Positions 1 through 8,327 of a stretch of DNA of 64,000 bases are shown here, piece by piece; position 1 is the first letter of the stretch, and each line of letters starts with the position of its first letter. Location: the NCBI RefSeq assembly GCF_951230155.1, contig NZ_CATNVD010000013.1, forward strand, positions 1-64,000, read 5' to 3'. Origin of the DNA: Parablautia sp. Marseille-Q6255. Lineage in GTDB: Bacteria > Bacillota > Clostridia > Lachnospirales > Lachnospiraceae. The notes under the pieces were generated by a model that did not search any database, had not been told where the DNA came from, and saw nothing but the letters and a program-made list of their open reading frames with translations. The translations under genes were made by a program, and so were the position numbers.

Positions 1-69
1 TTGAACTCATCATACAGACTCCTTATGTTTTTTCTCAGCAATTAAACAATAAGATAAATCTGTATGATT

Positions 70-101
70 GGGAAGAGGTTTCGATCTCTTCCCTTTATTT
101 T
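70..101 (+). terminator. Rho-independent terminator, plus strand
   Basis: An 8-bp perfect stem (GGGAAGAG / CTCTTCCC, 70-77 with 86-93) is followed by a T-rich run. It would end a plus-strand gene lying left of the window. The rest of 1-208 holds this hairpin and the one at 139-178; I see no gene there. Confidence 0.75.
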
Positions 102-138
102 TGCCAATGATAATTATACTCTAAGATGCTCCAATTGC

Positions 139-178
139 AAAAATACAGGGAATACCGCATTCACACACGATATTCCCC
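139..178 (-). terminator. Terminator of the surface protein gene
   Basis: On the minus strand a stem (GGGGAATA with TATTCCC, at 171-178 and 148-154) is followed by a T-rich run at 139-143. It lies about 30 bp after the stop codon of the surface protein gene. Confidence 0.65.
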
Positions 179-208
179 GCAAATAAATCATCACTGCGTT
201 TTAAGTTG

Positions 209-3200
209 TCACTTTACTTTCACCTTTACCCGGGTCACAACGCCATTTTGCGCCATCGCATAGATATAACACGTTCCCCTGTTCTTTCCTCTGATATAAC
301 CTCTTGCATTGACGGAGGCTACTTTCTTATTGGTTGACCAGTACCGCAGCTGCGCAGAATGTCCTTCACTTAGAAGAGTTTTTTTCCTGTTCTGCTTTGT
401 CGCCATTATCGACAGCTTTGTCTGTTTGCCGCGCTTGATCTGATACGTGTTCTTCGCTGCTTTCAGCTTTGATACATTTGTTTTCTGGCTGTGAGACGGT
501 CCTGCCGCATGAAGTGTAAGCCCTTCTGCAAGGTACAGCTTTTCGCCATCCACCATGCGATATGCTTTTACCTGTGCTTTATACTCCTCAGACTTTTTGA
601 TCTTCTTTTTTCCGATCTTCTTGATCGTCACGCTTCTTTTTTTGTCTGCGGATACTGTCTTTACAAGCTTCATATCCTTTCCGCAGGCTGCGGCATATAT
701 CTCATATCCGTCCGCGCCTTTTACCTTGCCCCATTTCACGGTCAGCTTGCCGCTTCCCACCGCAAGCGTATTAGATCTGCGAAGTGACTGCTCTGCCGAT
801 TCCTTTTCCTTCTTTGAGATCGTCGGCTCTGTCTCTGTTTCAGATTCTACCTGATCTTTTTCGGCACGAAGTACAAGCTCTTTTGCCTGATGTCCGACTG
901 CATCCGTGCAGTTGATGCGGATAACACCGACAAAATCCTCTGCAATCGGAATCTGCGCACGGTTTTCCTTTACCGGAGCAGTTCCAGTCTGAGCGGCACC
1001 GCTTTCCGGCTCTATCGTGTACAAAATCTCAGAGACACCGCTGTGTTCCTCAATGATCGTAACAACTGCATTCTTCGTATTATCACCGATATTCCAGCTT
1101 CCATCCTCGTTCGTCTTCCCTTCAAAAGAGACTGTTCCAAATACAGGAGCTGTCTTATCAAGCCATACCTCTATCGTTGTTGTATCTGACCTGTTTCCTG
1201 CCTCATCTGCTGCACAGAAGGTATAGCTGTGAATCCCTTCTTCTGGAATACTCCATACCCCGCCGCTTTGCAGATCCGCAAGCGGCACTTCCTCTGCATC
1301 GTCTGTTCTGACATAAATCTGCGGGTTCTGTGTATGATTATCCTGATACTCCATCTCGATACCGGCGTCTGTATACCACACACCGCTCTCTTTGCCATCT
1401 GCCAGTTTGGCTGACAAAACAGGGACTTTTATATCAGTCCATTTTGCATAGAAAATCTTGTCTCCCGTTTCCTCTTTTCCAATCGACGTCGCCTGACTTC
1501 CGTCCGCAAAATCCTCTGTCGTATACCACCCGTCAAAGCGATACCCCTCCTTCACGGGTTCCGGCAGAGACGCCAGACCTGCTTTTTCCATATAGGATGT
1601 TGGCACCAGTGTACCATCCGGCCAGTTTTCTTCTGTGACATTCTCAAAAGTAATCGCATACTCCGCAGCAGATCTCAGATAAAGACTGTTGTCAGTATCA
1701 CATGCCACAAAATATTCCGCTTTGTCCGAGTGAAAATACTGTGTATAATCCTCTGCCGCCGCCCTCGTAAAGACAACCTTATCATCTGGTCCGCCCGGCT
1801 GTTTTGCGGTCATGACGCTGATCTGTGCGCCATCTGTCATTTCTCCCAGTGCAAGATATTTATCATTTCCGATCCGGAAATTATCTGCTGCTCCATTTGC
1901 CGTATTATTCATGATAACCGGAGCACCGGAGATTGCAATATCAGACGGGCCGCCATAATATATACCGCCGCCTGCCAATAATGCCGTATTGTTTGTAACT
2001 GTGCCGCCCTCGATCGTAAGCAAGCCGCTGTCATCACTGCTGCGCGACGAGAAGAACAGTGCGCCGCCCTGCTTTGCAGTATTGCCGCTGATCTCACCAT
2101 TCTTTAAAGTAACACTCGATTCCCCCATTGCAAGGATCGTACCGATCGTATTTTCATTTCCATTTCCTGTCATTGCTCCGCCTGACATGATAAAATCTGC
2201 TGTTCCGAGCGTACCTCCCATCAGGTATACAGCGCTTCCCTGTGGAGCCTGATTATTTTTTACCGTTCCACCGTTTTGCGTAAATGAAGACTTTAAACTA
2301 ACATACACTGCTCCTCCATATTTAGACGCCGTATTGCCTTCCAGGGTACCTCCATTCATCTCAAATGATCCCGTCTTTACATCAGCAAAAACACAGACTC
2401 CTCCGCCCTGATGCTGGCTCGCATTATTGCGGATCGTTCCGCCGTTCATCACGAAAGCCCCGTTGCTGACAAGCACACCTGCGCCCTGCGCGTAATTAAC
2501 CGAACCCTGGTACGAAAGCTGATTATTCTCAATCACAGCGTCACCTTCCATGACCATTTTTCCAGAAACGTATACGCCGCCGCCCGAGCTTTGACTGCCT
2601 CCTGTATGACCTGAGATCGTACCACCCGACATGGTAAACGTTCCGCCTGCGCACACACCTAAGCCATGTGCCTGACTCGCCGCAGTATTTCCTGTGATAC
2701 TTCCGCCTGTCATAGTAAAGGAAGAATCCGAATCTGTATAGACACCAGCACCCCAGGACTTATCGCTTGTCATCTCATTGCCGGTAATGCTGCCTCCTGT
2801 CATGGTAAATGTAGACTCCTCCACGTAAACGCCTGCGCCGCGCGGTCCCATAACACCACTTACCTGCCTTCCAAACAGACGGTTGCCTGAGATCGTACCC
2901 CCGCGCAGCTCAAATACTGAGTTTTCCAGAATGTGTACTCCGGCACCACACCGAAATCCTCTATTATTCTGGATCTTGCCGCCATACATATAGCTCTGTC
3001 CGCCTGCAGTAGAATAAAGCCCTGCCACACGTGCATTCTCTTTATTTGATGTAGCGGATGTATTTGCCGCATCATTGTCTGAAAGAGTTCCTCCATACAT
3101 ATGGAAGGTACCGCCGGCGTTCCACACCGATCCTCCCACTGCATCACGATTCGGTTTGGCGCCGCCTATTTTTCCCGTACCCGTGCAGTCACACAGATTC

Positions 3201-3934
3201 AATGTAGCGCCTTCATTGATTGTGATGATATACCCCACCTGCCACGAGGATGGCTTGACCGTATGCCCATTCAGACAAAGATTCAGTGTCGCACCTGATG
3301 CTAATTGCAGACTTCCATCTTTTGGCACAAGAGAAATATCCTTCGTGAGATAGTAATTGCCTCCGTTTTTCATGCTTTTCCACGCATTTGTACTATCGAC
3401 CGGCTGAAATTCCACATCTCCCTCTCCACCTGCACACTCCACTGACATCTCATGCTTATGCTCCTGTGCACGCGGCAGATTATTTTCCACCGTATACATC
3501 TGTGTCGTATCCGTCAGATCGAGAGACAATTCGCCATCCCACACAGGCTCTGTATCGGATTCAGACTCTGATCCACTTTCGGGTTCTGACTCCGGTTCTG
3601 TTCCCGTCTCTGCATCCGTCTGCACATCAGAAAACGAATCTTCTATTATAAGTTCTGTCTCTGTGTCTAATAGAAGATCTTCTTCGCCGACAGACTGCGT
3701 ATCATCCTGCAAAGCAGCACTTTCTTCCGTCGGATCTGTCGGATCCTCCTGCAACATACTCTCTCCCTCTGACGGGTTCGATTCAGGAACAACACTCTCC
3801 TGCACCGCCTCTGTCTGCACTGTCTCGGTCTGCACAACCGGTTCCACAATCATGTCTTCCGCAGACACCGGCGAACACACCTGAAACATCATTGCCATAC
3901 TGACCGCCAATGCCAGTATTCTCTTGTTTTTCAT
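209..3934 (-). CDS. Secreted beta-helix surface protein with Listeria-Bacteroides repeat
   Basis: This encodes a 1241-residue secreted protein. The start at 3934 follows GGAGCG and opens a clear signal peptide (MKNKRILALAVSMAMMF, cleaved near VSA-ED). A Glu/Ser/Thr/Pro-rich linker runs to about residue 160. Roughly residues 270-710 hold more than ten copies of a GGT[IL]xxN motif, typical of parallel right-handed beta-helix (PbH1) folds. Next come one Listeria-Bacteroides (Flg_new) repeat ending FYAKW (about 775-850), immunoglobulin-like and Fn3-like segments, and a C-terminal Big2-like domain. I see no LPXTG motif or C-terminal membrane anchor, so how it is held on the cell is unclear. A function in adhesion or glycan contact is a family-based guess. 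It is divergent from a LytTR regulator and has a probable LytTR operator next to its promoter. Confidence 0.85.
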   Translation of the reverse strand: MKNKRILALAVSMAMMFQVCSPVSAEDMIVEPVVQTETVQTEAVQESVVPESNPSEGESMLQEDPTDPTEESAALQDDTQSVGEEDLLLDTETELIIEDSFSDVQTDAETGTEPESEPESGSESESDTEPVWDGELSLDLTDTTQMYTVENNLPRAQEHKHEMSVECAGGEGDVEFQPVDSTNAWKSMKNGGNYYLTKDISLVPKDGSLQLASGATLNLCLNGHTVKPSSWQVGYIITINEGATLNLCDCTGTGKIGGAKPNRDAVGGSVWNAGGTFHMYGGTLSDNDAANTSATSNKENARVAGLYSTAGGQSYMYGGKIQNNRGFRCGAGVHILENSVFELRGGTISGNRLFGRQVSGVMGPRGAGVYVEESTFTMTGGSITGNEMTSDKSWGAGVYTDSDSSFTMTGGSITGNTAASQAHGLGVCAGGTFTMSGGTISGHTGGSQSSGGGVYVSGKMVMEGDAVIENNQLSYQGSVNYAQGAGVLVSNGAFVMNGGTIRNNASQHQGGGVCVFADVKTGSFEMNGGTLEGNTASKYGGAVYVSLKSSFTQNGGTVKNNQAPQGSAVYLMGGTLGTADFIMSGGAMTGNGNENTIGTILAMGESSVTLKNGEISGNTAKQGGALFFSSRSSDDSGLLTIEGGTVTNNTALLAGGGIYYGGPSDIAISGAPVIMNNTANGAADNFRIGNDKYLALGEMTDGAQISVMTAKQPGGPDDKVVFTRAAAEDYTQYFHSDKAEYFVACDTDNSLYLRSAAEYAITFENVTEENWPDGTLVPTSYMEKAGLASLPEPVKEGYRFDGWYTTEDFADGSQATSIGKEETGDKIFYAKWTDIKVPVLSAKLADGKESGVWYTDAGIEMEYQDNHTQNPQIYVRTDDAEEVPLADLQSGGVWSIPEEGIHSYTFCAADEAGNRSDTTTIEVWLDKTAPVFGTVSFEGKTNEDGSWNIGDNTKNAVVTIIEEHSGVSEILYTIEPESGAAQTGTAPVKENRAQIPIAEDFVGVIRINCTDAVGHQAKELVLRAEKDQVESETETEPTISKKEKESAEQSLRRSNTLAVGSGKLTVKWGKVKGADGYEIYAAACGKDMKLVKTVSADKKRSVTIKKIGKKKIKKSEEYKAQVKAYRMVDGEKLYLAEGLTLHAAGPSHSQKTNVSKLKAAKNTYQIKRGKQTKLSIMATKQNRKKTLLSEGHSAQLRYWSTNKKVASVNARGYIRGKNRGTCYIYAMAQNGVVTRVKVKVK

Positions 3935-3990
3935 CTCTATCGCTCCTTTTTCTCTCCTTTTTTTGCATATCTGCTGCCGCTTTCGTATCC

Positions 3991-3996
3991 AGTATA
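3991..3996 (-). promoter_or_regulatory. -10 box of the surface protein promoter
   Basis: The minus strand reads TATACT here, 56 bp before the start codon. The position where a -35 box should sit (about 4014-4019) reads GTGCTG-like and does not match TTGACA, which fits a promoter that needs an activator bound just upstream. Confidence 0.5.
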
Positions 3997-4019
3997 CCCT
4001 CTTTCTTCCCCTCAGCACA

Positions 4020-4082
4020 GTACCACTCAATGGGAAAATCATACCACTCGGGCGAAACCTGATACCATTCGGTCATACATTC
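4020..4082. promoter_or_regulatory. Three 21-bp-spaced direct repeats, probable LytTR operator
   Basis: The 8-mer TACCA[CT]TC occurs at 4021-4028, 4042-4049 and 4063-4070, exactly 21 bp apart each time. LytTR-domain regulators bind 9-bp direct repeats separated by about 12 bp, a 21-bp period on one DNA face. The array ends next to the expected -35 position of the surface protein promoter and lies upstream of the lytTR gene promoter. Confidence 0.65.
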
Positions 4083-4103
4083 ACACTCATTTATACTATT
4101 TCA

Positions 4104-4134
4104 TTTACACAATTTCCCAAAAATATGCTATACT
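4104..4134 (+). promoter_or_regulatory. Promoter of the LytTR regulator gene
   Basis: TTTACA (4104-4109) and TATACT (4129-4134) with a TGC extension just before the -10 box. The 19-bp spacer is long, so the extended -10 probably matters. It lies 52 bp before the start codon. Confidence 0.6.
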
Positions 4135-4185
4135 AACTCCGTCAGACCTCTTTTCTCTGACAGGATTTATTTATCGGAGGATATT

Positions 4186-4923
4186 ATGCTACACATTGCG
4201 ATCTGCGAGGATGCGCCTGAAGATATTTTGATGATACAGCAACTGCTCCTTGCCGAAACCAAACGCTCTCATCTGCAGTTACATACCGATTGTTTTGAAA
4301 GCGGCGAAGCGCTCCTTTCTGTTATACAGCAGGGTGCCTCTTATGACCTGCTGCTTTTGGACATTTATATGAAACAGATAAACGGGATTGACACAGCACA
4401 CGAAATCCGAAAGCTGCTTCCCAGAATACCTCTCGCGTTTTTAACCTCGAGCGTGGATCACACGTTGGAAGCCTTTGACCTTGACGCGCTCCACTATCTG
4501 CTCAAACCGCTCCGGCAGGAACAGGTCCATACGCTTCTGGAACGGTTCTATGACCGTATCCACCGCCCAATGGATTTGCTCGAGATCTGCTCTGAGCGAA
4601 AGACTTATACTTTCGCACTGCAGGATGTGCAGAAGATCCAGAGCTGCCGCAAAGGCGTTGATATTTATTTAACCGGTGAAGCAATTCCAAAGCACATTGC
4701 CATCACCTTCAAAGCGCTGGAGGAACAGATCGACTCTGCACATTTTCTAAAAATTTCCCGCGGACTTCTGGTCCAGATGGACTACATTTCCTGCATCGAC
4801 AAGGACGTCTGCCGTTTCCGGGATGGCACGGAAGCATTGATCTGTCGCCGGGAAAGAACAAAAATCAAAAAAAAGTACAATGATTTTCTGTTTTCTCACC
4901 TTGCAAAAGGAGACCGACGATAA
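4186..4923 (+). CDS. LytTR-family response regulator (AgrA/LytR type)
   Basis: This is a 245-residue two-domain regulator. The N-terminal receiver domain has the acidic pair near the start (CEDAPED) and the phosphoacceptor region YDLLLLDIYMKQINGID at about residues 57-73. The C-terminal LytTR DNA-binding domain covers about residues 140-240. The start follows a good CGGAGGA site. No histidine kinase is adjacent: downstream genes are convergent CHR transporters. It is therefore an orphan in this window, and its partner kinase must be elsewhere. The 21-bp repeats upstream suggest it controls the divergent surface protein and perhaps itself. Family assignment is firm; the signal is unknown. Confidence 0.9.
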   Translation: MLHIAICEDAPEDILMIQQLLLAETKRSHLQLHTDCFESGEALLSVIQQGASYDLLLLDIYMKQINGIDTAHEIRKLLPRIPLAFLTSSVDHTLEAFDLDALHYLLKPLRQEQVHTLLERFYDRIHRPMDLLEICSERKTYTFALQDVQKIQSCRKGVDIYLTGEAIPKHIAITFKALEEQIDSAHFLKISRGLLVQMDYISCIDKDVCRFRDGTEALICRRERTKIKKKYNDFLFSHLAKGDRR

Positions 4924-4984
4924 TCTTACCCTACTCTTTGTTTTATTCTTTCCGGGGCAGACCGCCAGGTACAGCACATGGTAC

Positions 4985-5023
4985 AAAAACGGGGGTATTG
5001 CAAAATATTTTGCAATACCCCCG
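4985..5023 (-). terminator. Terminator of the CHR transporter end of the operon
   Basis: A perfect 34-bp palindrome at 4990-5023 is followed on the minus strand by five Ts (4985-4989). It lies about 50 bp after the last CHR gene and closes the long minus-strand unit. It may also stop the convergent LytTR transcript. Confidence 0.8.
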
Positions 5024-5070
5024 AAGCAGATACATCGTTATGCTGCCCCCGTTTTGCCTCACTTCTCCTC

Positions 5071-5640
5071 TTACTTGCCCATCAGTACATAGATCAGCGT
5101 ACCAACGAGTCCTGAACCGAAGATGATCGGAATTGGCCCGATCTTTGTTTTTCGCAGCAAAAAGAGACAAAATACAAACAGGAGCGCTTCTATGATCCGA
5201 AAATCAGAAAGCCGGACAGTAAACAGCGAAGCATTAAAGAGCGCCAGCAAAAGCAGAGACAGTCCAGCGGAAGCGATCATCGCGACAACAGCCGGACGCA
5301 GCCCTGTGAGCACACCCTGGATCGTCTTTAAACTGCGGTATTTTACGTAAAGCCAGGACAAGGCCAGAACAATGACGAAGGACGGCAAAATGCAGCCCAG
5401 CGTACAGATGACGGCGCCGGGAAGCCCCGCGATCTGCTGACCGACAAAGGTGGCGCTGTTGACCGCGATCGGTCCGGGCGTCATCTCTGCGATCGTGATC
5501 AGATCCGCAAACTGACTCATTTCCAGCCAGTGGTTCGTCTCCACGATCTGGTGCTGGATCAGCGGCACTGCCGCGTACCCTCCTCCGAAGCTGAAAAGCC
5601 CGATCTGAAAGAAAGCCCAGAACAACTCAAGATAAATCAT
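5071..5640 (-). CDS. CHR-family (chromate/oxyanion) transporter, half protein B
   Basis: This 189-residue hydrophobic protein is one half of a short-chain CHR pair. The family motif FSFGGGYAAVPLI sits at about residues 16-28, followed by the typical ADLITIAEMTPGPIAVN stretch. Short CHR proteins work as heterodimers with a partner of opposite topology, here the gene just upstream. Start and upstream stop overlap as ATGA, indicating translational coupling. Family members move chromate and, by structural analogy, sulfate-like oxyanions; the natural substrate here is unknown. Its position at the end of an amino-sugar type operon suggests a link to an anion made or used by that pathway (inference). 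Confidence 0.85.
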   Translation of the reverse strand: MIYLELFWAFFQIGLFSFGGGYAAVPLIQHQIVETNHWLEMSQFADLITIAEMTPGPIAVNSATFVGQQIAGLPGAVICTLGCILPSFVIVLALSWLYVKYRSLKTIQGVLTGLRPAVVAMIASAGLSLLLLALFNASLFTVRLSDFRIIEALLFVFCLFLLRKTKIGPIPIIFGSGLVGTLIYVLMGK

Positions 5641-6239
5641 TTGGAAGCCTCCTTTCTCTCCTCAGCCAGCACGTTCAAAAGTCCGATCGCCCCGCATACC
5701 AGTATGATCACGATCGCGCTCACGTTGAATACCGCTGTCGCGAAAAAGGCAGCGCACATCATTCCGATCCAGAGCAGGCTTTTTGTACGGAGCACGCCTC
5801 CTGCCAGATCAATGATCACATCACAGATCACAGCCGCCACACCGGCACGCATGACCTGAAGCGCGATCGCGATATATGTATTATCCTTAAACTGATTATA
5901 AAATACTGAAATAATAGAAATAATCACAAGCGGCGGGATCACTGCTCCAAGCGTGCAGACGACTGCTCCCCAGAATTTTTTGATCCGGTAGCCCACAACA
6001 ATTGCAATATTCACGCCAAGCGCTCCCGGAGATGACTGCGCGATCGCCGTCATATCCAGCATCTCATCATCCTCCAGCCAGCCAAGCTGCTGCACAAACT
6101 TCTGCTTCATCATACCGATGATCACAAAGCCGCCCCCGAATGTGCTGACACTTAACATCAGCGTTGTCCAAAACAGCTTCCAGTAGATCTGTGCATCTGA
6201 CAGATGTGACAGAGCTGCGTTTTCACTCTGTTTTTTCAT
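5637..6239 (-). CDS. CHR-family (chromate/oxyanion) transporter, half protein A
   Basis: This protein of about 200 residues is the partner half of the CHR pair. The motif STFGGGFVIIGMMKQKFV lies near the N-terminus, followed by MTAIAQSSPGALGVNIA and several membrane segments. I chose the ATG at 6239 because GGGAGAG lies about 11 bases before it; ATGs at 6248 and 6257 are also in frame. The start lies inside the end of the nagA-like gene (17-bp overlap), so the two genes are very likely translated together. Such tight coupling to a deacetylase gene is unexpected for a simple chromate resistance function. Confidence 0.85.
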   Translation of the reverse strand: MKKQSENAALSHLSDAQIYWKLFWTTLMLSVSTFGGGFVIIGMMKQKFVQQLGWLEDDEMLDMTAIAQSSPGALGVNIAIVVGYRIKKFWGAVVCTLGAVIPPLVIISIISVFYNQFKDNTYIAIALQVMRAGVAAVICDVIIDLAGGVLRTKSLLWIGMMCAAFFATAVFNVSAIVIILVCGAIGLLNVLAEERKEASK

Positions 6240-7407
6240 GTGCTGCATCTCTCCCATCTAAAAACAGATTTCCTCTTAAGAACACCTGCGTCACCTGCAG
6301 ATCATCATCCAGCACTACAAGATCTGCATCTTTTCCCTCTGCGATCGACCCCTTTGTGTCAAACACGCCAAGAAGCCTTGCCGGATTCTCTGTAAATGCA
6401 GGAAGAAGCTCTTCCAGCGGCCGGCCGGTAAAGGATACTGCATTTCGCAGCGCGCGATCCTGTGTCAGCGTGCTGCCTGCTCTCGTTCCGTTGGAGGCAA
6501 GTGTGGCATCCCCATCCTTTACTACCACTTCATTGACGCCAAGATGATAGTTGCCATCCGGAAGCCCTGCCGCCATGATCGAATCTGTGATCGCAACCAT
6601 GCGGTCTGTTCCCTTCGTCTTTATCAACAGCCGCACAATCCCAGGATGCAGGTGGAGACCGTCGCAGATCATCTCACAGTAAATGTCAGATTCCAGAGAA
6701 GCGCCAAGAATCGCCGGCTCATGCTGATGCAGAAGCCGCATGGCATTGCAGGTATGCGTTGCGCACGATGCTCCGGCATTGATCGCTGCCATCGCCTGCT
6801 GATAGGTCGCACCGGAATGTCCGATCGCTACAGTGATCCCCAGCTTCTCAAGCTCCGGTATCATCTCTGCCACACCGGGGATCTCAGGAGACACTGTAAT
6901 ATACCGGATTCCTCCGTCCGCCCTGTCCTGATATTCCTTTACGAGCGCTATATCCGGAAGCGAAAGCAGGTGCTCCGGCATGGCACCTTTATATTCCTTT
7001 GCCAGGAACGGACCCTCCAGATGAATACCCAGCAGCTGGGAAGCATCTGCCGCAGACTGATCCAGATTTTTATACTGGTCAATACACCACTGCGTCTGCT
7101 CCTTCGTATCCGTCAGAACGGACGCCAGCCATGAGGTCGTCCCATTTTCTGCAAAAAAAGCGCCAATCTTTTTCAGTCCCCCGGGGTCTGCCCCATTTAC
7201 ATCCACGCCTACTGCTCCATGTGTGTGCACATCAATAAACCCGGGCACCACCTTTTTTCCGGCTGCATCGATCACCCTCCCGGCATCTTCTGATACGCTC
7301 TCCTGAGGAGAACATACATGGATTTTTCCGTCCGATAATTTCAGTGTCGCCGGCACAAATTTATGATCCAGATAGACCATTCCATTTATAATATAGTAAG
7401 TATTCAT
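6223..7407 (-). CDS. nagA: NagA-like N-acetylglucosamine-6-phosphate deacetylase
   Basis: This 394-residue amidohydrolase belongs to the family that removes the acetyl group from GlcNAc-6-P. Metal and catalytic residues are present: H61-T-H63, E131 (HLEGPF), H197 (IGHSGATY), H218, H252 and D275 (AITDS). The start at 7407 follows AGGAGT. In E. coli NagA an Arg in the motif GREPG (R227) contacts the substrate phosphate; here the same motif reads HQHEPA, with His229 in place of Arg. This may mean an altered 6-substituent (inference). It lies 58 bp after the NagB-like gene and overlaps the first CHR gene. Confidence 0.85.
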   Translation of the reverse strand: MNTYYIINGMVYLDHKFVPATLKLSDGKIHVCSPQESVSEDAGRVIDAAGKKVVPGFIDVHTHGAVGVDVNGADPGGLKKIGAFFAENGTTSWLASVLTDTKEQTQWCIDQYKNLDQSAADASQLLGIHLEGPFLAKEYKGAMPEHLLSLPDIALVKEYQDRADGGIRYITVSPEIPGVAEMIPELEKLGITVAIGHSGATYQQAMAAINAGASCATHTCNAMRLLHQHEPAILGASLESDIYCEMICDGLHLHPGIVRLLIKTKGTDRMVAITDSIMAAGLPDGNYHLGVNEVVVKDGDATLASNGTRAGSTLTQDRALRNAVSFTGRPLEELLPAFTENPARLLGVFDTKGSIAEGKDADLVVLDDDLQVTQVFLRGNLFLDGRDAAHEKTE

Positions 7408-7465
7408 CTTTCTACTCCTTTTATTCCTCGGATATACGCTCCATATGCTGCAGCTTTTCTTTTGC

Positions 7466-8287
7466 TTATTGAGGCAGATCTGCCACAAACTCCGTAATGC
7501 GGATCATGGCATCCGGGTGCTCCTGCAAAAGTGTGACCGGAAAATGTGCGGAAACCTCGCCGTATGCCGCATGGCGCACAACACTGCGGTGCCAGTCACG
7601 GAAGCATCCCAGACGGATCTTTCTCGCGCCGTAAATCTCATTCATGCCGATCGTGATACAGTAGCGCGGCATGTCGTCAATCGCACCGTTGAGATCACCG
7701 ATCGCGTTTGTTGTCCTTGTTTCTCGTGTGATCGCAAGCGTTCTCGTATGAAGATTTCTGAACTCTTCCGGCGTCAGCTCGTCCTGTGCCTCGTTAAATG
7801 CCACATGCCCGTTGATCCCAATCCCGCCAAAGCAGATATCTACTCCGCCCAGCTCCTTTATCAGCTTCTGGATATGTTCCAGATCATGCGGATCCGGGAA
7901 CACGCGCTGCTGTGGCGGCATGACAAGCTCCGGTCTGATCTTCGTATAGACGGTACGGTCCATGAATCCGCGAAAGCTCAGCCTGTCAGATGCATCAATC
8001 CACTCTTTATCATCTGTCAGATATTCATCCATATTGATGAACCAGACATCTTTGAGGCTGATATTTTCACGGTTTACAATATCTACAAAGTATGGATACT
8101 GCCCCACCGGCCCCACCGGACAGATAAAGACCGTCTTTTCGCCCAGTGCATTTTTTCTCTTTATCTCTTCTGCCATCTCCTGTGCCATCGCCTCAAAAAC
8201 AGCGGCATTATCATCCATTACAACAACCGGGATCTTCGGTGCGTCCAGTAATTCTTCTTTTGTATAGTAATAATACTCATGTCTCAT
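7466..8287 (-). CDS. Divergent NagB-like glucosamine-6-phosphate deaminase/isomerase
   Basis: This 273-residue member of the NagB/SugarP isomerase family starts after a good GGAGGAAA site. Ring-opening residues are kept: D87-E-Y, N159 (Asn here is also seen in Bacillus NagB), H161 and E166 in GINGHVAFNE. The phosphate pocket is not kept. The usual TGGTP loop reads CPVGPVGQ (56-63); the Arg of ANSRFF (R172 in E. coli) aligns with Ile196; the Lys of GSQKA (K208) aligns with His233 in an ungapped alignment. In the family this enzyme turns amino sugar phosphate into keto sugar phosphate and ammonia. Here I expect the same chemistry on a substrate without a 6-phosphate. This is inferred from motif comparison by eye. 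Confidence 0.8.
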   Translation of the reverse strand: MRHEYYYYTKEELLDAPKIPVVVMDDNAAVFEAMAQEMAEEIKRKNALGEKTVFICPVGPVGQYPYFVDIVNRENISLKDVWFINMDEYLTDDKEWIDASDRLSFRGFMDRTVYTKIRPELVMPPQQRVFPDPHDLEHIQKLIKELGGVDICFGGIGINGHVAFNEAQDELTPEEFRNLHTRTLAITRETRTTNAIGDLNGAIDDMPRYCITIGMNEIYGARKIRLGCFRDWHRSVVRHAAYGEVSAHFPVTLLQEHPDAMIRITEFVADLPQ

Positions 8288-8327
8288 TTCTATTTTCCTC
8301 CTATAAACAGGACATTGTCCTTCTCTC

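Noticed and set aside
3783-4076. Minus-strand frame starting MTEWYQVSPEWYDFPIEWY, with a 7-residue repeat
   Set aside because: The peptide repeat is only the translation of the 21-bp DNA repeats, and the frame overlaps the surface protein gene start; I read it as an operator, not a protein.
4990-5023. Perfect 34-bp palindrome as a recombination or attachment site
   Set aside because: It is followed by a T run on the minus strand just after the last operon gene and there is no integrase or mobile gene nearby; a terminator explains it.
7466-8287. Asn159 in place of the Asp141 of E. coli NagB as a sign of lost activity
   Set aside because: Bacillus NagB also has Asn at this place (RNGH), so this change alone is normal for Firmicutes.
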